A DNA stretch of 64,000 bases from Loxodes magnus (taxonomy: Eukaryota > Ciliophora > Karyorelictea > Loxodida > Loxodidae): assembly GCA_946699065.1 (NCBI GenBank), contig CAMPDV010000018.1, positions 496,001 to 560,000 of the forward strand. The letters are read 5' to 3'. Numbering within the stretch: the stretch's first letter is position 1; every line of letters begins with the position of its first letter. Below, piece by piece: positions 49,054-62,380 of this stretch. Made by a program: the position numbers and the translations under genes. Under the pieces are notes generated by a model. It searched no databases. It saw only the letters and a list, made by a program, of their open reading frames with translations, and was not told the origin of the DNA.

Positions 49054-50538
49054 TTAAGATATTTCCTCATAACTTAATTGCTCGTTAAAATAATGCTTTG
49101 GTTATACTCTATTAATTGGAGTAGCAATATCTTCTAAAATTATTTTCTCGCAGTCAAATCCGAAGAGATATCCAATTATTCCTCCAAAAGCCATTAAAAT
49201 AACAGCAGCTACATATCCCCAAAACAAATATATTCTTTCTTCTTTTCCTATTAACCAACCATATATCAAAGTTCCTGCTATTCCTCCTATCAGAGTTCCT
49301 ACAAAATAAAAAAATCCTATTGCAATAGCTCTTACTTCTAATGGAAATATTTCTGAAATTGTTAATCATGCTGCTGAAGCACCAGCTGAAGCAAAAAAGA
49401 ACGATCCAGACCAAAAGAATGTCATAATTTCTGGAGTATTTATTATATGAGAAACAAATAAAAAACCACATAGAAAAAGAATTATTGCAGCTATTGTATA
49501 GGTGAATAAAATCATTTTTCTTCTTCCCACTGTATCAAAAAATCTTCCTAACACTATACAACCTAAAAAATTACTAGCTGCAAAAGGAAAAATATAGAAG
49601 GCAACATGACTATCCTTAACATCAAAAAAGTTTTTTAAAGTTAGCCCATATGTTAGAAAAATGGCCTTATAGAAAAATGTCTAAGTAGTAAAAAGTACAG
49701 AGGATAAAAATGCTCTTCTTGGGTAATTTTTAATTGTGTATTTTATTTTATTTAAGTAGCTTTCTTAACTTATCTTAACTGCTATATGTTTCTCTGGAGA
49801 AACTGTCTAAAATCTTTTTCCAGCAAATTCTATCTCTTTTTCTATTTTTTCTATGTAAAATTCAGCTTCCTAAGCTCTTCCATGCATAAGTAACCACCTT
49901 GGACTTTCTGGCATATAAAAACGAGCTATAAGTACAATAATTCCTAAAAGTGTGCCTAATGCAAAACAAAGTCTCCATCCTACATTATCAGGAAATAAAT
50001 TGCTTAAAAATAAAAGCTAAAAAGCACTTGAAATAGCTCCTCCTATTCAATAAGTACCATTAATAGCAATATCAACTGCACCTCTAACTCGACTTGGAAT
50101 CATTTCATCGACTGCACTATTAATACTTGAATATTCGCCTCCTACTCCTAATCCTGTTAAGAAAATACATGGAATTAGAGTTCAGAAGTTCCAGCAACCG
50201 CATGTAAGTGCAGTTCCTGTTAGATATAAAATTGGAGTTATAATAAAAACTTTCTTTCTTCCCATTTTATCACTAATAACTCCTAAGATAATAGCACCTA
50301 TAACAGCACCTGAAGTGTAACAAGCACCAATAAATCCTACCTAGAAGCCAGATAAATGCATAGTACTTTTATCTGATAACTTGCCTGATATTACTCCACC
50401 TATGTTTGTAACCTACAATCCATCCATTATCCATGAAATGCCAAGACACATTGTAAGTTTCCAATGTCAAGAAGATCAAGGAAGACGATCTAGTCTGTAG
50501 GGAATTTTAGAATAAACGACTTAGTTTTATGGGTTCAT
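49054..50538 (-). CDS. MFS transporter, copy 4 (ends at TAA, not TGA)
   Basis: From ATG (50538; MNPQNQVVYSKIP) to a TAA (49054-49056) at the exact position where copies 1-3 have the terminal TGA. The length (494 residues) equals that of copy 3. All transporter motifs are kept and no frameshift is seen. If TAA is always Gln, the protein gains 60 non-conserved residues to TGA 48874. Codon choices differ at several conserved spots (GLIYGWL changed to a T/V-containing context), and one AAY motif reads MLT-like (TTAATC for TTAAATA), so constraint may be relaxed. Confidence 0.78.
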
Positions 50539-53500
50539 ATTAATTATCTATCTTTTACCTTATCTATTATATAATAATTCTAAAGCGTTAAAATATTTTA
50601 AAATTCTAAGGATTGATGCAAATATGATTATATATCAAAATTTAGCTTCTTTTTATTATTTTACTTAGTTTAGCTAAGAAACGTTTTAAAATTTATTAAG
50701 AAATTTATTATACTTATATAATTTTTAAACTTAGCAAAACTTTAAACAATAGAAACAAAATTAATAGGAAAAATAAGTCAAATAATCATGTAAGAGAGAA
50801 TAACCTACGAAATAAGATCAAGAAAGTATTTAAAGTCTATTTATCGATCAATTTTTTTATTTTTAGAGACTAAATAATAAAATAAATATAAACTAAATAA
50901 AATAAAAATTATTTGAAAGATTCGAAAGAGACCAAAGAGAAATTTACGTAGCATCTCATCATGGCAAATCTTACGTTAGTACTAAGAAATCAATCTTATG
51001 TGATATCTTTCATTTATTCTGCTGATAGTATGTAATTTGAAGAACAATAATTTATGGAAAAATTACTTCTATGAAATGGAATCCATAAATATTTCAGCAT
51101 AAGATGTCAAAATTATTACACTCAATGAAAATGCTATAAAATACAGAAAGAAATATCGAAAAATTGAATTTTAACACCGAAATTAAGTAAATGTAAAATT
51201 AAGGAAGATCATAGTTCCTTACAAAAATGATAGAATTAACTACTACGTTGAATATACTGATTATAACCTTCGTATGTTACTTGCTTAACTTAGTGTAAGG
51301 CATTATAGGATTAATTATTATTTGAAGCAATTATTTAGTTAATAGACTAGCTATTTTCTTTAATTTTTGAGTACCAAAGTTATAGTAATTATACTAATTT
51401 TGTTTCTTATATATTTAGTTAATACTTTTCTATCTATTATTATTCTAGAAATTTAGCCAAAAAATATTATGAAGAAAAAATAGTAGATAAGCCTAATTAA
51501 AGATTGAAATTCATTTTACTAGTAATGAAAATATAATTTATTGATGTAGAAAAAATAATAACTTTCTTATTTTAAATAATAATGCTAAGAGTCTAAAACC
51601 AAAATGTGTTGAAATCAAACTCGATACAAGACTATGTAGCAATACAATCATCTAATAATTTCAAAACATTAATCAGTTAACTGATTTTGGCTTTTTTTAT
51701 ATTTTCTATTTTTTCTGTGCTTATCTATTATTGCATAAATATACAAAAACTTCTGGATTTTATTCATCCCTGTTTAATAACGTTTTCCATACCAGTTTAT
51801 CTCAAATAAGGAATTTTTCATACTTTTCCTTTGTTTCTGTTACTATTTAAAGATATTATAATGTCTAAAGCTGCTTTCTTCTGTGTGTATAATTTTAGAG
51901 GTTCTTTTTTCAAGAAGATCAGCATTTTTAAAATTATTTAATTATTTACTGCTAATTGGCGCTTATTTAGCATAAATATTCAGACAAAACGTATCTGTTA
52001 AAAACTTTTCTCAAAGCAATTATCATCTTTGATAAGTTATTTTCATAATTATAATTATTCCTTCCTCCATTTTCTTTAAGAAGAGTGAAATATCAACATA
52101 GAGCTAAAAATGTCAAGAAATCTTCTATTAATAGATCATTGAAAAGATGTTTTTATATTGTAGTTATAAAATTTAATTTAATTTCTTTACAATGTAAATA
52201 CAATTTCTTATTTTGATACAGAATTACTCTAAAATATATGTCTTGCTTATTTTTAATAAATTGTGAAATATCTACTTTTATATTAATTTCTTTTAATTTT
52301 ATAAGATAGAAACATTCATACTTAATTAGAGTTATTTTTAAGTGATTTTATGCAAAAATTATGTTTAATACATTTATAAAATACAAAATAAATTTTGTAT
52401 ATTTAGATAGGAGAGACAGATTATACGCAGAATTTTATATGGAAAGCTAGCATTTTAATTATTTATCATTTTGTCATTCTATTAATAATTCTATTTTTAA
52501 CTATCTAAATGCATATCTTAAGGCAAAAAAAAACAAATATTGATATATATGAGATTTATTACATAAAGGTACTGCTATATTTCGAATTTTTTAATTACTA
52601 GTTTAAACTAAAATAAATAAAAAATAATATGATTAAATAAAAAGTAAGCAAACTTAAGACTTAAGCATATACTAATACATATATTTTTTTTAATTTAATG
52701 TGCTAAGATTAATAAAATTTAAATCATACTATTATTTATTATTATTCTGAAATAATATCTAGTTAAGATTTGCTAAAAAAATCTAACAAATTGAATAGAA
52801 TTTGAAACTAAAAGGTTAGTGCATCAATTAGATGAGACAAGCGACTTACTTGGAATCATAATACAAGAAAATGGGCATTCAGCTACTGTAAATAAAGAAC
52901 TTAAAATTATTTGAAATCGATAACGAAATGCATTTATACTTTCAGAAGATAATATTACCCCTTGACAATTCAAAATACTCTGTCGCATGTTTATATTAGA
53001 CTAAAGCTTGTTCCTTTGACTTTAATGGAAGATTTACAGAATTTGAAGGAGAAAATAAGCAAGAGTATGCGTATAATGGCGAGGAAGTCTTTATAGCCAG
53101 CTATCTCTGCCTTTAATGGGTTCTGTTGCAAGGATTTTAGCTGACTTCCATTTGAACTCATTATGGCTAAATGCTTTTTCATTTTTACTTTAGAATATTG
53201 AAAGAAATTATAAATTATCCAAATTCTGACATAGAAAAACTCTGTGCAGTCACCTGGAGATCAAAATTTAAATATTTTAAGTAAGTACAAAAGATGCTTA
53301 AGCTCTACGGCATGAGTATAAATAGTCAATCTATGTTTTCTACTCCACTTCCTCATGAGAAATACATTGAAGATAAAATTAGATCAAAATATTATTAAGA
53401 AGTTATTTTATTTTATAAAGAAAGGCCAACTTCACGGATCTTACAACAGTAGTTAGAAGGACTTTAGAAATTTTTTGAGATAAATTATACTAAACTTAGC

Positions 53501-54123
53501 AAGGAGTGCATAAAAGATTTTTAATCTTTAAGTTGCACCCTTAATCTTATAATTTTAATTATGATTTATATTCGTATTATTATCCTGTGAAAAATATGCT
53601 CTTTCCTTGTGGAGGTAAAGACATTTGAATATATCTTTGAATGTGTATTCTATCTTGACTCATTTAGAAATGTTTCCAACTTTTTTTTAGCATAAACTAG
53701 AAAAATTAGTAACAAATGACAAAGACTACATGAACTAACAATTTCTTCTCATAAATAAACGGATGTAGAATTTCAAAATTTTTTTCACAATAATTTACTA
53801 AAAAGCATTGAAATTGTAGAACAAAACACAAAAAATTATATAGAGTCTTAAGAAGATTAACAAGAATGCACAAGAAGCAAAAGTGAAAAGATAGAAGACG
53901 AAATAAATTATGTTAGAATTTTATGAAGATGCTTAAAATGAAGTATCTGATTCATATCAGTAGCTTCATTTCATTTACATTTTTATTAAATTAATTTTTT
54001 CTTCTACCCTAAGAATTTATCTTAATAAATAACAGATACCTCCTATTATTACCTTCTTACGTTCTTTCTTTAATTTTTCTTCAATTTTATTGTTTCTTCA
54101 TATTCTTTTTTCAAATTTATATT
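50539..54123. other. AT-rich region, two weakly coding-like patches
   Basis: At 51050-51180 (+) a frame reads MEKLLLWNGIHKYFSIRC, with a second Cys ~9 residues on, recalling FLYWCH/MULE-type zinc fingers. At 52800-53100 (+) a frame reads FETKRLVHQLDETSDLLGII and continues with NGHSATVNKEL. Neither has a closed frame or a homologue here. They may be DNA-transposon or gene relics. The rest holds nothing I can name. Confidence 0.25.
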
Positions 54124-54636
54124 TGAAAATCTGAAATTTTGTAAATGTAAATGTAAATGTAAATTAAGTGTTAAGGAAGGGACTGTTATCTTAATAGATG
54201 CCTACCTGATGTGTGTTAAGTGCACATCATCACTAATCTTTTCTTCTTGTGTATGTCTTTTTGGGCTTTCCTATCGTCTCGCCTGAACCCATTTCTCGGC
54301 TTTATAGGCGAATATCGCCATCCAGTACGTCTTCAACTAGCAGAAACCGCCGATCTGCCTAGGTAGCTCCTAAGAGGTGGAGAGATCACTCCAAGGCGGC
54401 ACCTCGGTCTGAGTTAGTAGGAGGTGTAATTGAGTCCCTTAGTTGGGAAGTCCAAGGATGAATGCACCACAGAGTACACAAGTTGTTGAGGGAAGGTATT
54501 TAAGTCTTTCAACGGCTTATTTCTCAGCAAGGAGGATTGCATCTTCATCGCAAGTCCCTTTAAACCTGCTGAAGGTCCCTTGTGCATCTCAGGTCCCATT
54601 TTCACCCTCTTTAATTTCAATTATGAAAATCTGAAA
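54124..54636 (-). mobile_element. 487 bp GC-rich SINE-like insertion with 13 bp TSD and hexamer tail
   Basis: TGAAAATCTGAAA flanks the element at 54124-54136 and 54624-54636. The insert is close to half G+C in a ~25% G+C surrounding. On the minus strand it ends in CTTAATTTACATTTACATTT..., a short (ATTTAC)n tail next to the duplication. A minus-strand frame from ATG 54599 to TGA 54333 (88 residues, MGPEMHKGPSAGLKG...) is open, of unknown meaning. The terminal features match non-LTR retrotransposition; I find no clear tRNA or 5S head. Confidence 0.82.
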
Positions 54637-57600
54637 CTTTAATATCTTTAATAAATATGCTTTTGTAATTTGCAAAAATACCATTTTTCTTTTTTCATTT
54701 TATATTTTTGATATTTATATTTATATTTTCATCTTATAATTTCTAAAATCTTTTGATCTGATTTAGTTTTATAATTAATGCTATTTGTATGCTATTTTTC
54801 AAATTTTTAATCTTTTTTTCTAAGTATAATTGATGGATTATTATTTTAACGTTATTTCATAATTTAAAAGACATTTTAACTCGCTCTTGTGATGTGAGTT
54901 TTGAATCTATTTCTAAATGTAAGGTTTTCCATTATTTTTTTGCTATTGTTCTAATCTATCTAGAACTATCTTATTAATATTTAAATTAGTTTATAGCAAT
55001 TATTTATTAAGTTGTTTAAATTCAGAGACATTTTAATTGTAATAATGATTTTTCTAACTTTTTTGGTTTTCTTCAGAAGTAGTTTTAAATTAATGGTATG
55101 ACTTATTTGCTAATTTTTTTCTCGCATAGGATTATAAAATATCATAATATCATTTTTTAGGATTAGTACAATTTTTTATAATATGACTTCTTTTACTTTT
55201 TAAAGCTAAATATGTATTATAAATTAGACATGTGAAAACTGATTAATAAATGATTTAAAATATTGGATTTTTAAATAAATTTACATATAAGACTAAATAA
55301 CTAAAAGAAAAATTGCTTAGCACTATGCTTAATAAATTAGTTATTTAAACAATTATTAGCAAATAAATATTCATTGCAGAGAGTAAAATTTATAAACAAT
55401 GATTAAAAGAAAATAAATAACTAAATAAAAAGACACCTTTACTTAGCAAACCTTTGATTATAATAATACTTTCAAAGTACACTACAAATGATTAAATGAT
55501 ATAATTGATAAAAATAAACAAGTTAATACATTAAATTAACATTTTTATTAATTTCTATTTAAATTAAACTGATTTAATAATTTCTTTTCATAAAAACTCT
55601 TATATTATTCAATTATTTTGCAGACTAAAATTAGTAAATAGGAAATCGTAGTCATCTGGAAGATATTTAAATAAAATTTGCCGTTATTAAAATTCTGTTT
55701 AATTTAAATAACTGTTATGGATATCTATCACTTTTAAATTATATAAAAATTAAACATTTCATTAAACTAAAAATGCTAGCTTTTAAGTGAAACTTAGCTA
55801 GATCATCACTAATTTATATTAGAATATAATTACAAATTATTTCAAGAGATTTACTAGTAGGAACTGTTTATTGAAATTATATTCCACCAATAAAATCTCT
55901 TTAATTAGCATTTAAGATATAAAACCTTTGCTTATAAATAAATACTAAATAATTAAAATGTAAAATGTAGCTTCAATTACGGAATTAGATAAGAATCAGC
56001 AATAAAAATAAGAAATTTTTAATTTTTAGCAGCAAAAAAAAATAAAAGAATATGAAAGTTAAAAGGATAAAATTATTATTTCTTTTTTAAATTTAAGTTA
56101 ATATTAAATATCAATTTACAATTATTTTAATAGAAAAGCATTTACTATGTGTAATCTCAAATTATTTGATGGCAAATTTTAAAGAAAATAATTTTATTTA
56201 AGTAATGCATTTAAATCTAAATAAAAAGAGACTTTATATTATAAATTACGAAGATCTATAAGAAAATACGATAAGACAATTAAAGTTAAAATTCTATTTT
56301 AAATGATATCAAATAAAAAAATGTTTACAGTTTAAAATAGCGCAATTATTCAGAACCGTTTTGCTGCTTTTAATTAGATTTTAGAGTTATATAATAAAAT
56401 AAGCTAATATCTCATTAAAGTACTTAAATAATTTAAATGTTAGAGATAAAGATATTGGATCTTTAAAAACCCAATAAATATTTGAGAAAGTATACTTTCT
56501 TCTAAAAGTTAGAATAATAATTAATAGAGATAAACTTATTTTGTCAAAATCAGCAATCAAAATTAGAATTATCTTTTCGATATCAATCTTAAAACTCTTA
56601 AAGGAAACATGAAGATGATGATAAGTAAATTAAGCGAGCAAAACGCACTTAGTAAATATAAAAGTTAAAGGATTTTGAGAAAATAATACGTTATTTTAAT
56701 TTTTCGGCTACTTAACTTTAGAAGTTTATTAAATCGGAATCTTAAAGACTCAAAATTACGAAAGTATAATATTTCAGGTAGTTATGTAGTAATTATTTAC
56801 GTTTTAGGATAAGAAATTGTCTATATTGAGAAACGTATATAGAAATAGATCGAAAAAGTCTTAAAAATGATAGAAATTAGTAATTAATTTTAATATATAA
56901 TAATAAATTATAGTAATGTCACCTTTTAATTTGGTTAATGATAAATTTAAGAATAAAAAAGGAATCTAATTACTTGATTGCATGTAAGAGTTTAACAACT
57001 TATTTAAATGAAAAATGCAAATTTACTTATTCTGCTATAATATCTAATAGCAATTATTATTTAACTTATTTCTCTCCTTCTAATTAAGCATCATTAAAAG
57101 CCTAGCTTTAATTATGAGTTATGTACATAGGATATAATATAATTTTTGAATTTAATGTATTTAGATTAATTAAAATAAGAGTATACTGCATAGTAGCAAT
57201 CCTTTAAATATAAAGTAATTCTATGGGTATAATTTAATCATTATTTTAGTACTCAAATTAGTGTTGTTTATTTCTAAATAATTACCAGGTATTTAAGTTT
57301 TTATAGTAATGTTTAACTTATTTAATTTTTCAATTCTTCCTAGATAAAAGTTTAAATAAAATAAGAGCTGAATATTACATTTCTTCTTATGTTTAGAGGA
57401 ATAACTTGCAAATAGTTATAATAAAAGAATTTAGTTAAATCAATAACTAATTAGATATTTTTAGAACATAAGTACTTTATTTTAGTAATAGAGCTTTACA
57501 CAAATAAGTAAGAATTTTTAACTTAAAAAATATTATATTTTAATTAATTAAAACATAATACTTTAAAATAAGAATAAAAAAGAAAAAACATCTCCAAAGA

Positions 57601-57979
57601 TAAAATAAGATATTAAAATGGATTTAAAGAGGAAAATACTATGATTTATGAAATTTAACTTTTTAATAAATTGTTAAAATATAAAAAGCTAATTAAAAGC
57701 CAGATATAATTCTTTAAAAATGAGAGAAAAGCTAATAATCGATTTAGATTAAATCAAAGTCCCATAATAAAAAAATGAATATTTGACATAGAGAATCTAA
57801 GAACAAGACAATCCGACTAAAAAAATAAGTTAATAAAAATAAAAGCAAAATGTAAGAACAAAGAATTTTTACTTAAGGACATTTAAAAAAAGGAATAGGA
57901 AGTTTTCTAAAATAATTAATCATATAAATTATAAGAAGAAAAAGGCGATTATAATGCTGCACAATTATCTGCCACAGCT
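54637..57979. other. Long AT-rich stretch, no gene seen
   Basis: Very A+T rich and largely featureless; no family motif, RNA or structured repeat that I can support. Confidence 0.35.
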
Positions 57980-58220
57980 TCAAATAATGTATGAAATTTA
58001 AAATATTACAAAAATAATACAGACGAGATTCGAAAGCATCAAATATATTAACTGCACAACCTTTGGAAATTACAGACATAAATATTTTCATTCGATTCTC
58101 TATAAAATCTGTTTAAATATAACAATAAGCGATAAGACTCCTTATGAAAATTGTGTCTATTGCTCTGGAAGAATGAGAAACAGAACTATTATGCATAATT
58201 TTTAGGATAAATGAAGATGA
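57980..58220 (+). pseudogene. Possible LINE RT C-terminal zinc-finger fragment
   Basis: A plus frame reads FHSILYKICLNITISDKT, then NCVYCSGRMRNRTIMHNF, resembling the CxxC...HxF end of non-LTR RT ORFs (compare 39181-39300 on the minus strand). The last Cys is not evident and surrounding frames are not sustained. Tentative. Confidence 0.3.
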
Positions 58221-58739
58221 AAATGAAAGTGGAGATACAAGTTATTTATCTCTAAGAGGACAGTTATAAATACTTGTTTGATTGAATAAAAAAATAGGTT
58301 TGAGCTAAGAAAAATTAAAAAAATCAAAAATTAAGAGAGATTTTAAGCAAATAATAATAAAATAACAAGAAAACCAAATCATAAATAAATTTTTTTCGGT
58401 CTTAATAAACTTGTTTTAAAAGGAATTTGCAAAAGATTCTTCAAAAATCAAAAATAGCAGAAAAATAAGCCAATAGATTATAAAGGTTCTTAACTACAAA
58501 GAAAAATCCATTGGAGTAGTTTAAATCTGTGTTATACTTACAGATTTATGTTTTTTCTGAAGCTGAATAATAAATATTGAACTTAAGATAATATTAAAAA
58601 AAAATTATTTTTAGAGGAATTCAACTTATTTGAAAGAGTGTTACCCATGTTAAATATTATATAATAAAAAAGTTCGATTCTTCAATTTTTAAGAGTTTTG
58701 AAACTCAGTTTTCATTTCAACTATTTAGCGCGTCTGTTT

Positions 58740-59270
58740 TAATACTAATAATTTTACACTCTTCAGTTTCGTTTTTGTAAATGGTTTCCTTTGTTGTACA
58801 GTAGGGTCTTAAAAATTTTCTCCATCATATTCTCCAATATTTCTTCTTGCATTCATGGAACATTTTACATTATTGGAATCTATGATTTTTCATTCCACCC
58901 TAATAGTAATTTATTAATTTTTTTTTGGATCATAGTTACTTTTACTTTTATTCTTCGATTTCCATTTTATCTACTTTTCTATCCAATAGTTCTGATTTTA
59001 TTTTTCTAATAAATTTTATTTTTTTAATTCTCTTTCGAAAGTTGAGTTGATTGCTAATTTTATTCTATATGGATATCCCAGAAAGTTGTCATTTATCGTT
59101 CTTAAGTCATAATTCTAACTTCTTCCAATTTCTTCTTTTTTCCATTATTTGCATGAAATCAAAATTAAATTTTTATTTACTATCTCTTCTTGGAAATCAT
59201 CAACCATTATTACTAGATGAGCTATTTTCCCTTACTCTACTCTGAAATCAAGCGCAAGAATAGCATCATA
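58740..59270 (-). pseudogene. Degenerate Gag-like retroelement ORF
   Basis: The minus strand contains MTQERQMTTFWDI, matching MSQERDLSTFWNI of the 32.4 kb copy, then KMEIEE, and a knuckle position reading YYQGGMKNHRFQQC where CYFCGLREHVWKRC is expected, so the first two Cys are lost. Frame changes separate these pieces. Confidence 0.5.
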
Positions 59271-61059
59271 AATTATGATTCTTTTTACTTGAAAGCTTTT
59301 TCAGTAAATGATAGTTTTAAGAAGTTTATTCTCTTTTTCCAGTTTTGCTACTGTTTTTAGACTTATAATAAGAATATTAATTATTATTACGATGTTTGGT
59401 AAAGATTTTAACCTAATATTTTCTCTTCCCTTTTACTAGACAAGTAAAAATACTTTTCTTGAAGCTGTCTTCCATTTTATATTTGTTGATTTTATAATAA
59501 GAATTTTTACATCTGAAAAAAGAGCAATCAATATTATTAGCATTTCATCAAATAAGAAACATTTTATTCAAGGCATATTTGTTTAAAGAAAGTTTTAAGC
59601 TCCTTCAAAATTATATTAATCCAAAAATAGTAAAATAACTTATAGAGCAGAAAAAATAAATTATGGTTAAAGACAGAACAAATGCTACAGTAGAGGTAAG
59701 ACTTGCAATCTTAAGACTTGAGTTAAACTTAAGTATTTTATAGAATGCAGTCTGAAGAATTAAAAATCAAAAAATAATATATGGAAAATAAATAATTTTA
59801 ATGATATACGATACGTAAACATCTCTATAGATTATGTCAAAAATTCTTCACTTCAAAGAAAATACTGGAAAAAGAAAAAATGAAGAACGATAAAATGGTA
59901 AAACCTAAAAGACTAAAATTCTTACTGAGCGAATTATATAGCAATTATATAAGTTAAATTTATAGAGTAAAAAGATATTATTTATGATAAAAGAAAATAT
60001 CGGGAAGTGGATTAACCGAGATACTAAGATAATAAAAGATAAAAGTAAAATTTTTTTAAAACCCTTTGAATTTCCTTGTTTTATATAAGATCTGCTTTTA
60101 GATAGATATTACGTGTTTTCTTTCCATTATTCAGTAGAATTCATAGCGAGATGTAACCTTCTTTAGAACAGTAGCATTATTCAAATATAATCTTGATATT
60201 ATTCTTCATATTTCTTGATTTATCCTCCTTACATTTCCAGAACATCTTAAAATTCTTGATTTAATAATAGTTTCACTGCAATGAAGAAATTTTCGATATT
60301 ATAATGCTTTTGCCATTAATCTTTTTTCATCAGTTTTATAGATAAATTTTATTATAATTTATCTGTTTTTTCAATATTAATTATAATTACAATTTCTTAT
60401 TCTATTCCTGTATTAGAAATTACCCATTCTTATTATTCTATTAACTTTAATTAGTGAGTTTAAATTGCTCTTCTAATAATTTCAGTTGTTCCTAACATTT
60501 AATTCAGTTATATTTTTTATACAACAAAAACTAAATAAAGATGCTTAAACACTAATGCATTTTTCGTGAACCTTAAATTAGGAAAGAAGTTACTAACCTT
60601 AAGTACACTAAATTTATAATGTTATGATAATAGAATAATTTAGTCTTAAAAAGCATTTAATACAATTAAATTAGAGAAAAAAGAATAGCAGTTGCAAATA
60701 TTATTATTTACAGCAAACTGAAAATTATATATTTAAAGCTATCTTCGAAAGACACAACATTTTAATTATCATTGTGATGAATATAGCTGAAATAGATAAA
60801 ATATTTCCAATTTATTAGATAAAATTAAAAATATAATCCCTATTTTAATAATCTTAGTTAGTTATATTTAAAAGCTTTAATCAAAGAAAAATGAAATCAC
60901 TGCAATATTAATTAATTGAGAAAGCATAAGATTGATAACAAAGAAAGCTTTTTAAGCACTAGAAATATTTATATTGAGTCTTGCTATATAGATCTTAACT
61001 GAATGCCATTTAAGCATATGATGGTTTTGAGATTTGTTCGATTAAAAAAGTATAATAAG
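59271..61059. other. AT-rich region left of the LINE relic
   Basis: Nothing recognisable; part may be the decayed upstream portion of the LINE relic that follows. Confidence 0.3.
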
Positions 61060-61640
61060 AAAGTATAAATATTCCCTAAACACAATAGGATTCCTTTCTG
61101 AGAATAACTGATAAAAAGACTATTTTCATAAAGATTAAGCATCAAGGCTATTTGAATATTACGAAATAGATACTAATAATTAGGAATATAATGGCATCAT
61201 AAATCCTTTTATGAAATATGTAAAAAATAAGATTCAACGTTAACTTTATAAAGTAACCACTTAAAGACTAAAAAGGATGCCTAATGCAAAGTTATTATTG
61301 AATAATTAGAATAATAATAATAATTTCTTCAAATTTCCTATCCAAAATTAAATAATTAATATGCAAGAGAAATAATTAGTATATATAAACTCAGAAATTT
61401 CACTAAGACCTATAACATGGACATTATTTAGTTGAAATCCTCATTGTATCTGTGGAAAATTTTATTAATTTGAACATATTTTGAATTGCGATTGATATAT
61501 AGACATACGAGAATGGAAAGCAAAAAAAATTGGATAATGAGACATAATTGATAAATAGCCTATTACCAAAACTATATTAATTAATTTCCAAAAATAAATT
61601 AGAATACTATGATCTACAAATAAAAATTTTCCATAAGATA
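61060..61640 (+). pseudogene. LINE RT C-terminal relic with zinc finger
   Basis: A plus frame: LFEYYEIDTNNQEYNGIINP, then INSEISLRPITWTLF, then NPHCICGKFYQFEHILNCD (finger at 61445-61490) and IREWKAKKIGQWD. It aligns with the 38.9-40.0 kb ORF (NPYCICRKYETFQHIFKCS, IREWQSQKIGNYD). After this point Trp (TGA) codons become frequent and similarity ends. Two relics of the same element on opposite strands. Confidence 0.5.
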
Positions 61641-62380
61641 TTGCTTAGATGGAGATTAAATTTATTCGAATTGGGAAAAGATGAAGATAAGAAATATATA
61701 AGACTAAGGGGAAAAGAAGTGAAAGACTAAAATAGAATGGAGAGAATAAAGAAAAGGAGTAAAAATAAGAAAAGAAAGAAGAGCAAGATTTTTATATGGG
61801 AGATTAGAAAGAATAAATTGATTGAAGTAAGATGATCTAGCTAAAGACGAAGATGAAAGCATGAAGAGTTGAAAATTTTTTAAATAGCATATAACATCTT
61901 TAATTGAAGCAAGCAATTCCAACAATGAAAAGACGTAAAAAGCCTCTTTTATTTAAATATAAATTTGAAGCTTTAATCAAAGTATTGATCTTTTAAAGAG
62001 TATAAATATTATTCTAAATTGGTTATAATAAAATTAAAGAAAGTTCTAGAAATAATCAAAAATAAAAATATAAAGTTTATAACATTATTACTAGTATCAA
62101 TACTATATTCTCTAAATATAGTAAATAATCTCATCTATATATTAAATTAAGCTTGCTATATAACTTTAAAGGAGTCTTTAACTTTTTAAATTTTTGGTAA
62201 ATCTAAGAAATATTTTATTTTTTAAGTAAAGCAGTACAATATTTAACAAGTATTATTGAAAAAATAGCAATAGAGCGAAATTTTGATATATAATCTTAGT
62301 TACTCCAATACAAAAATTAAAAAATTAGATTTAAGATTAGATTCATTAAAAATAATTAAGATTAAATATAAATTATTTAT
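61641..62380. other. AT-rich upstream region of MFS copy 5
   Basis: No gene; the promoter of copy 5 is expected at the right end. Confidence 0.35.
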
